Positions 7,944-15,117 of a stretch of DNA of 22,144 nucleotides are shown piece by piece. The notes under the pieces are model-generated. The model had not been told where the DNA came from. It saw nothing but the letters and a program-made list of their open reading frames with translations, and made no database searches. The stretch covers positions 1 through 22,144 of the forward strand of contig SUVI01000053.1 in the NCBI GenBank assembly GCA_015062085.1, in the 5' to 3' direction. The position numbers and the translations under genes were made by a program. The DNA is from Planctomycetaceae bacterium (lineage in GTDB: Bacteria > Planctomycetota > Planctomycetia > Pirellulales > Thermoguttaceae). The first letter of the stretch is position 1; the number at the start of each line of letters is the position of its first letter.

Positions 7944-8654
7944 ATGAAAAAAAATATCACTGCATTTGGTTCGCTCTTCGCACTGGTCCTGATCTCCGGA
8001 GTCAGCCAGGCACAGCAAGTACAGAGTCAGAAACAGGTATATATCGCACCGCAGAAACAGAATGTCGTCGTTGAAGCCCCAGTGAAAGAGGAGCCCGCGC
8101 AGTCTCAGAAACAGGCGCAGTCTCAGGCGCAGGCGCAGTCTCAGAAACAGGCGCAGTCTCAGAAACAGGCGCAGTCTCCAAAACAGGCGCAGTCTCCAAA
8201 ACAGGCGCAGTCTCAGAAACAGGCGCAGTCTCAAACGCAGGCGCAGTCTCAGAAACAGGCGCAGTCTCAGGCGCAGGCGCAGTCTCAGGCGCAGGCGCAG
8301 TCTCAGGCGCAGGCGCAGTCTCAAACGCAGGCGCAGTCTCAGGCGCAGGCGCAGGCGCAGTCTCAGAAACAGGCGCAGTCTCAGAAACAGGCGCAGTCTC
8401 AGAAACAGGCGCAGTCTCAGGCGCAGTCTCAGGCGCAGTCTCAAACGCAGGCGCAGTCTCAGAAACAGGCGCAGTCTCAGAAACAGGCGCAGTCTCAGAA
8501 ACAGGCGCAGTCTCAAACGCAGGCGCAGTCTCCAAAACAGGCGCAGTCTCAGAAACAGGCGCAGGTTCAGGTGCAGGCACAGACGCAGGGGGGCCAGCGT
8601 GAGAAAGAGGTCGATCCAGAACCGGTCCACAACGGCGGTTGGCTGATCCAGTAG
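7944..8654 (+). CDS. Secreted Gln/Lys-rich repeat protein
   Basis: A 236-residue protein with a clear signal peptide (MKKNITAFGSLFALVLISGV..., likely cut after SQA at about residue 23). A short lead segment is followed by about 160 residues of hexamers of the type QSQKQA, QSQAQA, QSQTQA and QSPKQA (residues 53-213), then a short tail ending HNGGWLIQ. Glutamine dominates and about fifteen lysines recur at the fourth position of the hexamers. No acidic residue occurs within the repeats. The start is the ATG at 7944 because GGAG lies 6 bases upstream. I recognise no family. Gln/Lys repeats of this kind are what transglutaminases cross-link, and a transglutaminase-like enzyme is encoded two genes downstream; the link is inference. 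The long antisense frames here are artefacts of the repeat. Confidence 0.85.
   Translation: MKKNITAFGSLFALVLISGVSQAQQVQSQKQVYIAPQKQNVVVEAPVKEEPAQSQKQAQSQAQAQSQKQAQSQKQAQSPKQAQSPKQAQSQKQAQSQTQAQSQKQAQSQAQAQSQAQAQSQAQAQSQTQAQSQAQAQAQSQKQAQSQKQAQSQKQAQSQAQSQAQSQTQAQSQKQAQSQKQAQSQKQAQSQTQAQSPKQAQSQKQAQVQVQAQTQGGQREKEVDPEPVHNGGWLIQ
8100..8577. repeat. 18-bp (6-bp based) tandem repeat coding Gln-rich hexamers
   Basis: About 26 units of the type CAGTCTCAGAAACAGGCG. Variants AAACAG, GCGCAG, ACGCAG and CCAAAACAG are interspersed, and some units are shortened to 12 bp or extended to 24 bp. The frame is always kept. Confidence 0.95.
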
Positions 8655-8665
8655 GAAATTTCGGT

Positions 8666-8694
8666 AAGGCTCTGGCAGTAAAAGTCGGAGCCTT
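8666..8694 (+). promoter_or_regulatory. Weak stem-loop in operon gap
   Basis: AAGGCTC (8666-8672) pairs with GAGCCTT (8688-8694) across a 15-nt loop and is followed by TCT. It could be a partial terminator that lowers expression of downstream genes relative to the abundant-looking repeat protein, or an mRNA-stabilising 3' stem. Confidence 0.35.
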
Positions 8695-8717
8695 TCTGAA
8701 AAACAGGAGAAAACACA

Positions 8718-9482
8718 ATGAAAAAGAGAATAGCATCGTGCCTTTTTTGTGCAGCCCTTTCTGTTGCGTCTTTTTGCGACGGCAAAGAGATGCGGCTCGA
8801 CTGGCAGACGGGTGACCGATGGACGGTGGAGACGGTGCCTCAAATGTCAGTCACCTCCGACGCTTCATCTTCCGCAGGCAAGGGCATCCGGTGGTCGTTT
8901 GAAGTGACAGGCACAGAAAAAATCCATGACCGTAACTGTTGGCGGGCGTCGATCCGCTGTGCAGAACCGGGAGTTCGCAGTCCAGAAGTAGAGATCTGGG
9001 TCGATCAGAAAAGCGGCATGCTCATTCGTACGACTTCCCGAGTGAAGCGCGGCGAACGGACTGCAGAGTTCACAGAGACGTACCTTACCTCGGACGGTCA
9101 GCCGACTCCGGTCCTCGGCATGCTTTCGTCTCTTCCGCTCGATATGCCGATCTTCAACAGTCTGGCCGGAAGAACGAAGAGCCTCGAGCCGCAGATCTAC
9201 GAAACAGTCATCGGAAACGGAAAAACAAAATCTCTGGAGGATCTGGGATTTGCGAGTATCGTGTCGCAGAACATCAAGTCCGTGCCTGCCGCACAGGTAA
9301 AATCCCTGAATGTGCCGGCCGTGAGTTCCTCCGAAAACGTCAACGTCGAGATCCGTTCCGGCAATCGGACCGTCCGTCAGATCTGGGCACCGGGAAAACC
9401 GTGGCCGATCTTCAGCGACAACGGGGTGACGCATTCCCGTCTTTTGGAGTACATTCCGGCCAATAGCGAAGGAGATGAATAG
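8718..9482 (+). CDS. Secreted protein of unknown function
   Basis: A 254-residue protein with an N-terminal signal peptide (MKKRIASCLFCAALSVASF). The mature part alternates polar and hydrophobic residues as in beta-rich proteins. The start of the mature region (MRLDWQTGDRWTVETV) and a later EIWVDQKSGMLIRTTSRVKRG recall the LolA/DUF3108-like 'W..GD.W.V' and 'W.d..tg.l.r' style, but I cannot assign a family. AGGAG lies 8 bases before the ATG. The stop codon is 1 base before the next ATG, so the two genes are almost certainly translationally coupled and the product probably serves the enzyme encoded next. Confidence 0.8.
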   Translation: MKKRIASCLFCAALSVASFCDGKEMRLDWQTGDRWTVETVPQMSVTSDASSSAGKGIRWSFEVTGTEKIHDRNCWRASIRCAEPGVRSPEVEIWVDQKSGMLIRTTSRVKRGERTAEFTETYLTSDGQPTPVLGMLSSLPLDMPIFNSLAGRTKSLEPQIYETVIGNGKTKSLEDLGFASIVSQNIKSVPAAQVKSLNVPAVSSSENVNVEIRSGNRTVRQIWAPGKPWPIFSDNGVTHSRLLEYIPANSEGDE

Positions 9483-9483
9483 A

Positions 9484-11301
9484 ATGTATCGCAGGATCTC
9501 ATACCTTCTTTTGTTCATTTTTGTCATTCAGGCGTCCCTCTCTTCAGAGACGGCTTGGAGCTACGAAGAACACGCACGTTCCAAAAAAACGGTCTGGTCG
9601 GGGTACTGGTGGCCCATGCGACGCGGGGAGATCGTTGGGCCGCTTGCGAAATATGACCAAGAGTACGACAAAAATTCGGCAGAATGGGAGAAAAAGAACA
9701 ATCCCTCCGGCCCAAATGTTCCCGGATGGTTCGGTTACTGCCATGCCTGGTCTGCGTCGGCGGTCTTGGAAGAGGAACCCAAAACGGGAATCCAATCTGG
9801 AAATCAGCAGCTTAGCGTCGGAGATCAGAAAGGTCTTTTGACGATCAGCCACACCGCAGACGTCGCGAACTTTTTCGGGACCCGGTTTGCCGAGGGCGGC
9901 GACCCCGCTGATATTGAGCCGACGGAATTCTGGAAAGCCCTCAAACTGCACATCAAAGAACAGGGTGTTCCGATCGTTGCGGACATCGAACCGGGACTTC
10001 CTGTCTGGAATTACCCGATCTACGAATACCGCGTCAAAATGACCCCGCAGGGCGAACGCGGTGTCGGGTCAATCGAGATCTGGTTCGCGGACGATGCCGT
10101 CGGAAAAGATTTCGTCGGTCTGAAATCGCTCTACAAAAAGTACACATTCGAACTGAAACTGCATAACGGTGTGCCCGTCATGGGGTCCGGGAAATGGACG
10201 GGAAGCAGCGTGAAAGACCATCCCGATTTTCTATGGTACCCTTACGTCGTTCAGGCGGAAAATCCGGAGATCGACTATGCGCTGGTCCAGAAAATGGTAA
10301 AACCTGAATCGGAAGCTGAAACGGAAGCTGAATCGGAAACTGAAACGGAAGCGGAAACGGAAGCTGAAACTGAAACGGAAACTGAAACGGAAACGGAAAC
10401 TGAAGCTGAAGCTGAAACGGAAGCTGAAACGGAAGCTGAAACGGAAGCTGAAACGGAAGCTGAAACGGAAACGGAAACGGAAACGGAAGCGGAAACTGAA
10501 ACGGAAGCTGAAACGGAAGCTGAAACAGAAGCTGAAACAGAAGCTGAAACAGAAGCTGAAACGGAAACTGAAACTGAAACGGAAACTGAAACGGAAGCTG
10601 AAACGGAAGCTGAAACGGAAACTGAAACGGAAGCTGAAACGGAAGCTGAAACGGAAGCTGAATCGGAAGCTGAATCGGAAGCTGAAACGGAAGCTGAAAC
10701 GGAAACGGAGATCATTCCGGCGATCGGTCCGGTGGAATTGGTCGCGCTCATCGCCAATCAAAAATCGGATCACATGCTGGATGTTACCGTCGACAAATTT
10801 GACGGCGGGATGTATCAGATCGCCGAACCGGTCACGGTCTACGGCAAAAGCGCGCAGGATGGGTATCTTTACCTGATCGGTATCTCTCCCAAAGGGGACA
10901 TTACGATGCTTTACCCACAGGCAGGAGACCAAAATCTGGTTCGCGCCGGCGAGGAATTCTCGGTTCCTGGTCCGAATGCGAAATACCAAATTACGACAGC
11001 CGGTCTCATCGGGCAGTACCGGGTGAAGGCGATCGTGACGGACAAACCGCTCGTTTTAGGAGGGTGGGATCCGGAAATGAGCGCAGCAGCGCCCTCGCCA
11101 AACGGTAAATTTGCTTTAGACCGCTCGAATTTCCGCTGGACTCCAACGATGGCAGAACAGACCGGCGAGTTGGTCAAAAAAGTTTTGGAGAAACGGACCA
11201 ACGGACCTGGAGAAACGGTCAAACGGCGTTTTTCACTAACGCATTTTGCGCAGGATGAGGTCTCTTTCATCGTACGAAAACCCAAATCACACAAAAATTA
11301 A
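9484..11301 (+). CDS. Secreted transglutaminase-elicitor-like enzyme with acidic repeat and DUF4384
   Basis: A 605-residue exported protein (signal peptide about 1-25). The catalytic domain matches the transglutaminase elicitor family (the Phytophthora GP42/M81 type). Matching features are SGYWWPM near the start, GWFGYCHAW with the presumed nucleophile Cys86, [17 protein letters not shown], and [20 protein letters not shown] with Asp167. Such enzymes cross-link Gln and Lys side chains. Residues 275-409 are an almost pure Glu/Thr/Ala acidic repeat. The C-terminal part (about 415-525, with [20 protein letters not shown] and [21 protein letters not shown]) is a DUF4384-type domain, also present in the next gene. 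I chose the ATG at 9484 because GAAGGAG lies 9 bases upstream; the ATG at 9475 touches the SD. Catalytic activity is inferred. Confidence 0.8.
   Translation: MYRRISYLLLFIFVIQASLSSETAWSYEEHARSKKTVWSGYWWPMRRGEIVGPLAKYDQEYDKNSAEWEKKNNPSGPNVPGWFGYCHAWSASAVLEEEPKTGIQSGNQQLSVGDQKGLLTISHTADVANFFGTRFAEGGDPADIEPTEFWKALKLHIKEQGVPIVADIEPGLPVWNYPIYEYRVKMTPQGERGVGSIEIWFADDAVGKDFVGLKSLYKKYTFELKLHNGVPVMGSGKWTGSSVKDHPDFLWYPYVVQAENPEIDYALVQKMVKPESEAETEAESETETEAETEAETETETETETETEAEAETEAETEAETEAETEAETETETETEAETETEAETEAETEAETEAETEAETETETETETETEAETEAETETETEAETEAETEAESEAESEAETEAETETEIIPAIGPVELVALIANQKSDHMLDVTVDKFDGGMYQIAEPVTVYGKSAQDGYLYLIGISPKGDITMLYPQAGDQNLVRAGEEFSVPGPNAKYQITTAGLIGQYRVKAIVTDKPLVLGGWDPEMSAAAPSPNGKFALDRSNFRWTPTMAEQTGELVKKVLEKRTNGPGETVKRRFSLTHFAQDEVSFIVRKPKSHKN
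10306..10710. repeat. 6-bp based repeat coding Glu-Ala-Glu-Thr tract
   Basis: Mixed GAAACG, GAAGCT, GAATCG and GAAACT hexamers run for 135 codons. They encode alternating Glu with Thr, Ala or Ser and form a highly acidic linker between the catalytic and DUF4384 domains. No stop or frameshift occurs. Confidence 0.95.
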
Positions 11302-11315
11302 AAAGGTACTAAAAA

Positions 11316-12683
11316 ATGAAACGATATTTGACGATTTTTGGACTCCTTTGCCTCTATTTCGGCATCTCGGGCACAGTTTCCGACGCAGCAGCCTCCGGAG
11401 CGCGCGGAATGGTCGTAACAGAACGGAGATCAGAAACGTTTTACGTGAACATCTCCATGGATCACCAAGACCGCGTTTACGAAGAAGGCGATCGGATGCA
11501 CGTCACGGTGACTTCCAGCCGAAGCGGTTACCTTTACCTTCTGTACAAGGACGCGGTGGGGAATGTTTCGCTCCTTTTCCCCAATAAATTCGAGCAAAAC
11601 AACAAAATCGAGGCGAATACCCAGATCTTGATACCGTCCCAGGAAATGAACTTCGACCTGACGACCCAAGCTCCGTTTGGCAAGGAGACGCTCCAGGCAG
11701 TCGTGACCCTCCAGCCGATCAAAGATGCCTCGGTGGCAGATTTTCGAAATAGCGGTTCGGTGAAATCTCTTTCAGAGACAGATGTGTATTCGCTCAATCA
11801 GGGGGTCCGGGGAGTCGCAGTCACCGAAAAAGAGCGCGGTTCGACCCCTCAAATGGCAGAGTTCAATCTGGACATTACGACCTATCCCCGAGGCGGGCGT
11901 CCGTCAGCCGCCAAGAAGGAGCGCATCTTTGTCGGCATCGGTGTCGCACGGTATGAACACTCGCGGATCAACAGCCTTCCGGCATGCGAAGGCGATCTGC
12001 AGGCAATGGGAAAATTCTTTGCCCAAAATTCCTATATCAACTTGGACAAAAGCCTCATTTACAAAAATGAGGAGGTCACAATGGAAAATATGCGCAAACT
12101 TTTCACCGAATACCTGCGTGACAACACCAAACCTGGAGATGAAGTCATCATTTACTGGACGGGCCACGGATCACGATACTCGGACACGAACGGAGACGAG
12201 AATGATGGAATGGACGAAACGCTTGTTCTGTACGACTCGAAACCGAACGATCCGGAAACGCAGCTCCGTGACGACGAATTCGGACGCTGGCTGCAGGACC
12301 TTTCCGGAAGAAAGGTCCTCGTGATCCTGGATACCTGCTACAGCGGCGGCTTGGGCAGTCAGGCCAAATCGCTCACTTCCGACGCGGAGTGGGATTTCGG
12401 TTTCGGCGAATGCGCTTACGTGAAGGACATCGGACAGTCCGACCTGGCGCTCATCACCTCCTCTGCCCAAAATGAAGTTTCCCTCATGCGCTCCCAGATG
12501 GATATGAGCGTCATGACTTGGTTTATCGTGAAAGAGCTGCAGAATACGCCGTCGCTGACGCATAAACAGCTGTATCAAAATATCAAAGGGAAAGTTTACG
12601 ATTTTGTGAAAGAGGCGTACGAGGTCGAACAGAATGTATTTCTGCAGGATGACCTCTCCGTCCCCATGATCCTGAATCCATGA
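11316..12683 (+). CDS. Secreted DUF4384-caspase (peptidase C14-like)
   Basis: A 455-residue exported protein (signal peptide MKRYLTIFGLLCLYFG..., ending near 26). Residues about 45-130 form a DUF4384-like domain (DRVYEEGDRMHVTVTSSRSG followed by YLYLLY, then VSLLFPNKFEQNN). From about 204 onward there is a caspase-like domain with the usual dyad: His284 in YWTGHGS and Cys341 in ILDTCYSGG. The segment between them is rich in Asp and Asn (DTNGDENDGMDE), which suggests calcium binding as in metacaspases and orthocaspases, which cleave after basic residues. It follows the transglutaminase-like gene by 14 bp with an AAAGGT ribosome site. The C-terminal codons MILNP-stop are part of the first unit of a 14-bp tandem array. 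Confidence 0.9.
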   Translation: MKRYLTIFGLLCLYFGISGTVSDAAASGARGMVVTERRSETFYVNISMDHQDRVYEEGDRMHVTVTSSRSGYLYLLYKDAVGNVSLLFPNKFEQNNKIEANTQILIPSQEMNFDLTTQAPFGKETLQAVVTLQPIKDASVADFRNSGSVKSLSETDVYSLNQGVRGVAVTEKERGSTPQMAEFNLDITTYPRGGRPSAAKKERIFVGIGVARYEHSRINSLPACEGDLQAMGKFFAQNSYINLDKSLIYKNEEVTMENMRKLFTEYLRDNTKPGDEVIIYWTGHGSRYSDTNGDENDGMDETLVLYDSKPNDPETQLRDDEFGRWLQDLSGRKVLVILDTCYSGGLGSQAKSLTSDAEWDFGFGECAYVKDIGQSDLALITSSAQNEVSLMRSQMDMSVMTWFIVKELQNTPSLTHKQLYQNIKGKVYDFVKEAYEVEQNVFLQDDLSVPMILNP

Positions 12684-12781
12684 TCCTGAATCCATGATCC
12701 TGAATCCATGATCCTAGATCCATGATCCTAGATCCATGACCCTAGATCCATGATCCTGGATCCATGGGGTCTTGGATCCAT
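12664..12781. repeat. 14-bp GATC-rich tandem array overlapping a stop codon
   Basis: Seven 14-bp units (CCATGATCCTGAAT, later CCATGATCCTAGAT and CCATGATCCTGGAT) are followed by a diverged 16-bp unit. The first unit lies inside the caspase gene and the second supplies its TGA stop. About eleven GATC sites occur at 7- or 14-bp spacing, and TGGATCCA palindromes make stems possible. Confidence 0.92.
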
Positions 12782-12815
12782 AGGGTCATGAATTCCCTTA
12801 AGAACGCACTGTTCA

Positions 12816-12865
12816 CCCGATTCCCATTGTTTCGGCACACGATCCCGGGGCAATGGGAATGCGGG
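12816..12865. promoter_or_regulatory. Inverted repeat upstream of the sigma factor gene
   Basis: CCCGATTCCCATTG (12816-12829) pairs with CAATGGGAATGCGGG (12851-12865): ten perfect pairs, one bulged G, then four more. The loop is 21 nt and no T-tract follows, so it is more likely an operator or mRNA structure than an intrinsic terminator. It lies about 55 bp before the sigma factor start. Confidence 0.6.
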
Positions 12866-12920
12866 TATTCGTAACAAAACTGAAAAAACAGAAAACCAGA
12901 AACCGATCCGGATATTTTAG

Positions 12921-13877
12921 ATGCGATCCGATTTTTTCAAGTTACTGCCGAATGAACTGTCCTCCAAAGGCGAGCAAATACACGGTCAGACCATTGAGCT
13001 GGCCGACCGGTATGTTTGCGTCTATTACGATGATAAAGCCCAATTTCAGACAGAGGCCCAAAGCAAGGAACTTTTGCTCCGTCTTCTGCCTGCCTGGCTT
13101 TTCCATTGGGAGAAACGCGGCTTCAGGGAGGACGGTATGTTGGTTGCAGATGCACTTGAGAAGACTCCCGCAGGCTCGCCGCTTTCTGATATGGTTTTTT
13201 CCGAAGCGTTGTACAAAAGACAATCTAAAGCAGGTGTGTATTTCCAGGAACAGTACGCCCCTTACCTGCACCAGATCGGCAAACGTCTTGTGCAGCTGAA
13301 CGATCCGGCCGTCCGAAACGATTTTGGCGTCGCGGACTGGATCGGAGAATTGACGGTCTATCTTCTCGATGCGGAAAACAAAGCGAAAGTGCCGCTGATC
13401 CGAAAATATCACGGAAAGGTCGGCATCCGTCATTGGCTGGCGACCGTTTTGGTAAATTATGTTTCGAATCGGCGAAGAGTCATGAAGGAAACGAATGTGT
13501 TCGTCTCTGCGGAGGAGGACGTCCTGGAAAACGCGCAGGCAAACTCCGCGGACATCTCGATGGAACAGGAAAAAATTGAAGAACTGCGAAAACTCCTGGA
13601 ACGCTCTTACGCACTTCTGACGCCGCAGGAAAAAATGCGTTTGGAGTACTTTTACCGAGACGCGCTCACCAATCAGCAGATCGCTGCGATACTCGGCGAG
13701 GATCCCGCGCTCACGACAAGACGGAGACAGGCGGCAGAACTGCATTTGGCGGAATATTTCTGCAGCGAATACCAAAAATCGGAACTCTATTTCTGGGGCG
13801 GAGACCTAAATGCCGCTGTAATGGACCATAAGGCACTCGCTCACCTGCTTTTTTCACCGACGGAGGACCAGGAATGA
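12921..13877 (+). CDS. ECF-like RNA polymerase sigma factor
   Basis: A 318-residue protein with sigma70-family regions. An extended N-terminal part (about 1-110) has no recognisable motif. Region 2 covers about 125-195 (DFGVADWIGELTVYLLD, then GKVGIRHWLATVLVNYVSNR, the typical end of region 2). Region 4 covers about 232-282 (LTPQEKMRLEYFYRDALTNQ followed by QIAAILGEDPALTTRRRQ), with the helix-turn-helix of an ECF-type factor. It overlaps the next gene by ATGA, the usual arrangement of a sigma factor with its anti-sigma factor. The SD before the ATG is weak. It is longer than typical ECF factors (about 180-200 residues). It sits between two caspase genes, so control of this island is the simplest proposal, but its target promoters are not visible. 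Confidence 0.85.
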   Translation: MRSDFFKLLPNELSSKGEQIHGQTIELADRYVCVYYDDKAQFQTEAQSKELLLRLLPAWLFHWEKRGFREDGMLVADALEKTPAGSPLSDMVFSEALYKRQSKAGVYFQEQYAPYLHQIGKRLVQLNDPAVRNDFGVADWIGELTVYLLDAENKAKVPLIRKYHGKVGIRHWLATVLVNYVSNRRRVMKETNVFVSAEEDVLENAQANSADISMEQEKIEELRKLLERSYALLTPQEKMRLEYFYRDALTNQQIAAILGEDPALTTRRRQAAELHLAEYFCSEYQKSELYFWGGDLNAAVMDHKALAHLLFSPTEDQE

Positions 13878-15085
13878 GTAAAAACAGTCTTTTCGAGGCC
13901 CTGCTGCCGATCATGGAGAAATGTATAAACGATGCCCGATGCCGCGACCTGGAAGGTTGGCATCCCGCCTTTGACATAGAGTTTCTGGAAGACCTGATAG
14001 CCGGCGCACTTCCCGAAGAAAAGCTCGAGGAGTACCGTGAACATCTCGCGCAATGCCCTCTCTGTCGTGACGAAATGGCCCTCCACGCCCGGTGCGGCAC
14101 GCTGCAGGACGCGCAGAGATCCGTCATGCCGATGCAACCGTCTCGCCCCGCAGCCTCCAATTCCCCGGCCTCCAATTCCCCGGCCTCCAATTCCCCGGCC
14201 TCCCGCTCCGAGACTTGCCATCACGTGAGGGCAAGAGCGTGGTTTTCATTTCTCGGCCTTGCGACCTGCGGAGGTTTAGCAATGCTGTGTGCGCCTCTTT
14301 TGATGCAGGAACAAGATCCAGAGAAAAAGATCGCGAACATGCTCGAGCCCCAGATCGCTCCTGAAGAGAGTTCCGACGTTCTTGAGCAAACTCCCGGCGC
14401 CTCCGAGCAGGATTCCGACTTCCTCCATTCAGAATACGTGACAGAAGCGCCTCAGGCAGTTCCTTTCGAATTTTCCGACACACAGAATGATGTATATGCG
14501 AAACCCAAGGAAGAGAAGATAAGGATCCTGCGGGAATTGCGGGCGTCTATCCTTCCAGAGGATCGGATGCCGGAATGGACGCTTGCCGCGCTCGGTTTTC
14601 CGCTCTGCGGACAAAGTTCCGACAGAGAGTTTCCTCCGATGGATGCAAGACTGCAGAACCTTAATGAACTGTTCCGCGTCGCGCTCGCCAACGATCCGGA
14701 GGAGGCCGGTCTGTATCTCGAATACGCCGCGTTCCTGCTTTACACCGCCGATCAGCCGGAGCTGGCCAAGCAAGTCCTGGAGACCCTCCCGGCCGAGACG
14801 CTCAACGACCGGCAGAAAAGAGACTGTGCCAAACTGACGGCACTCACCCTCTTCACACTGCGCAAGTTCGAGGAGGCGGTCCCGTACTTCGAAGAAGCGG
14901 CCCAAGCATCCCAGCAAACTGCGGATAAACTGGACCTCGCCGCAGCTCTTTACGCGGCAGACGAGAAAGAAAGGGCGCTCACACTGCTGCGTGAGCTGAA
15001 AGAAGAAGTCACGGCCCCGGAAACGCTGCGGCAGATCCAAAGGGTACTCGAGGAAACTTCTGAAAACTCAAAACCGCAAAAATGA
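13874..15085 (+). CDS. Anti-sigma-like membrane protein with zinc finger and TPR-like region
   Basis: A 403-residue protein. The cytoplasmic N-terminus has the zf-HC2 layout LIAGALPEE...EYREHLAQCPLC with His57, Cys61 and Cys64, as in zinc-binding anti-sigma factors. A Pro/Ala/Ser/Asn linker (NSPAS three times, from a 15-bp repeat) leads to one transmembrane helix at about 122-146. The remaining 250 residues are predicted outside the cytoplasm and are helical, with TPR-like pairs near 265-395 (AGLYLEYAAFLLYTADQPEL, KFEEAVPYFEEAAQ, KLDLAAALYAADEKERALTL). Overlap with the sigma gene implies coupled translation and a direct partnership. The TPR-like part may sense an envelope ligand, possibly products of the island; this is inference. 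Confidence 0.82.
   Translation: MSKNSLFEALLPIMEKCINDARCRDLEGWHPAFDIEFLEDLIAGALPEEKLEEYREHLAQCPLCRDEMALHARCGTLQDAQRSVMPMQPSRPAASNSPASNSPASNSPASRSETCHHVRARAWFSFLGLATCGGLAMLCAPLLMQEQDPEKKIANMLEPQIAPEESSDVLEQTPGASEQDSDFLHSEYVTEAPQAVPFEFSDTQNDVYAKPKEEKIRILRELRASILPEDRMPEWTLAALGFPLCGQSSDREFPPMDARLQNLNELFRVALANDPEEAGLYLEYAAFLLYTADQPELAKQVLETLPAETLNDRQKRDCAKLTALTLFTLRKFEEAVPYFEEAAQASQQTADKLDLAAALYAADEKERALTLLRELKEEVTAPETLRQIQRVLEETSENSKPQK
14154..14198. repeat. 15-bp repeat, 3 copies, in the anti-sigma linker
   Basis: CCTCCAATTCCCCGG is repeated three times with a partial fourth. It encodes Ala-Ser-Asn-Ser-Pro units just before the transmembrane helix. Confidence 0.88.
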
Positions 15086-15117
15086 ATATTTTTGATTTTT
15101 GACCAAGGAACATACTC

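Noticed and set aside
8666..8694. Full intrinsic terminator after the Gln-rich gene
   Set aside because: The stem has only seven pairs with a 15-nt loop and no U-run, so I list it only as a weak stem-loop.
7923..8843. Minus-strand frames of 306 and 244 residues (LRLRLF and ETAPVS repeats)
   Set aside because: They are antisense readings of the Gln-rich repeat. The plus frame has a signal peptide, ribosome site and operon context.
10231..10989. Minus-strand frame rich in FRFSFRF
   Set aside because: It is an antisense artefact of the Glu/Thr hexamer repeat in the transglutaminase-like gene.
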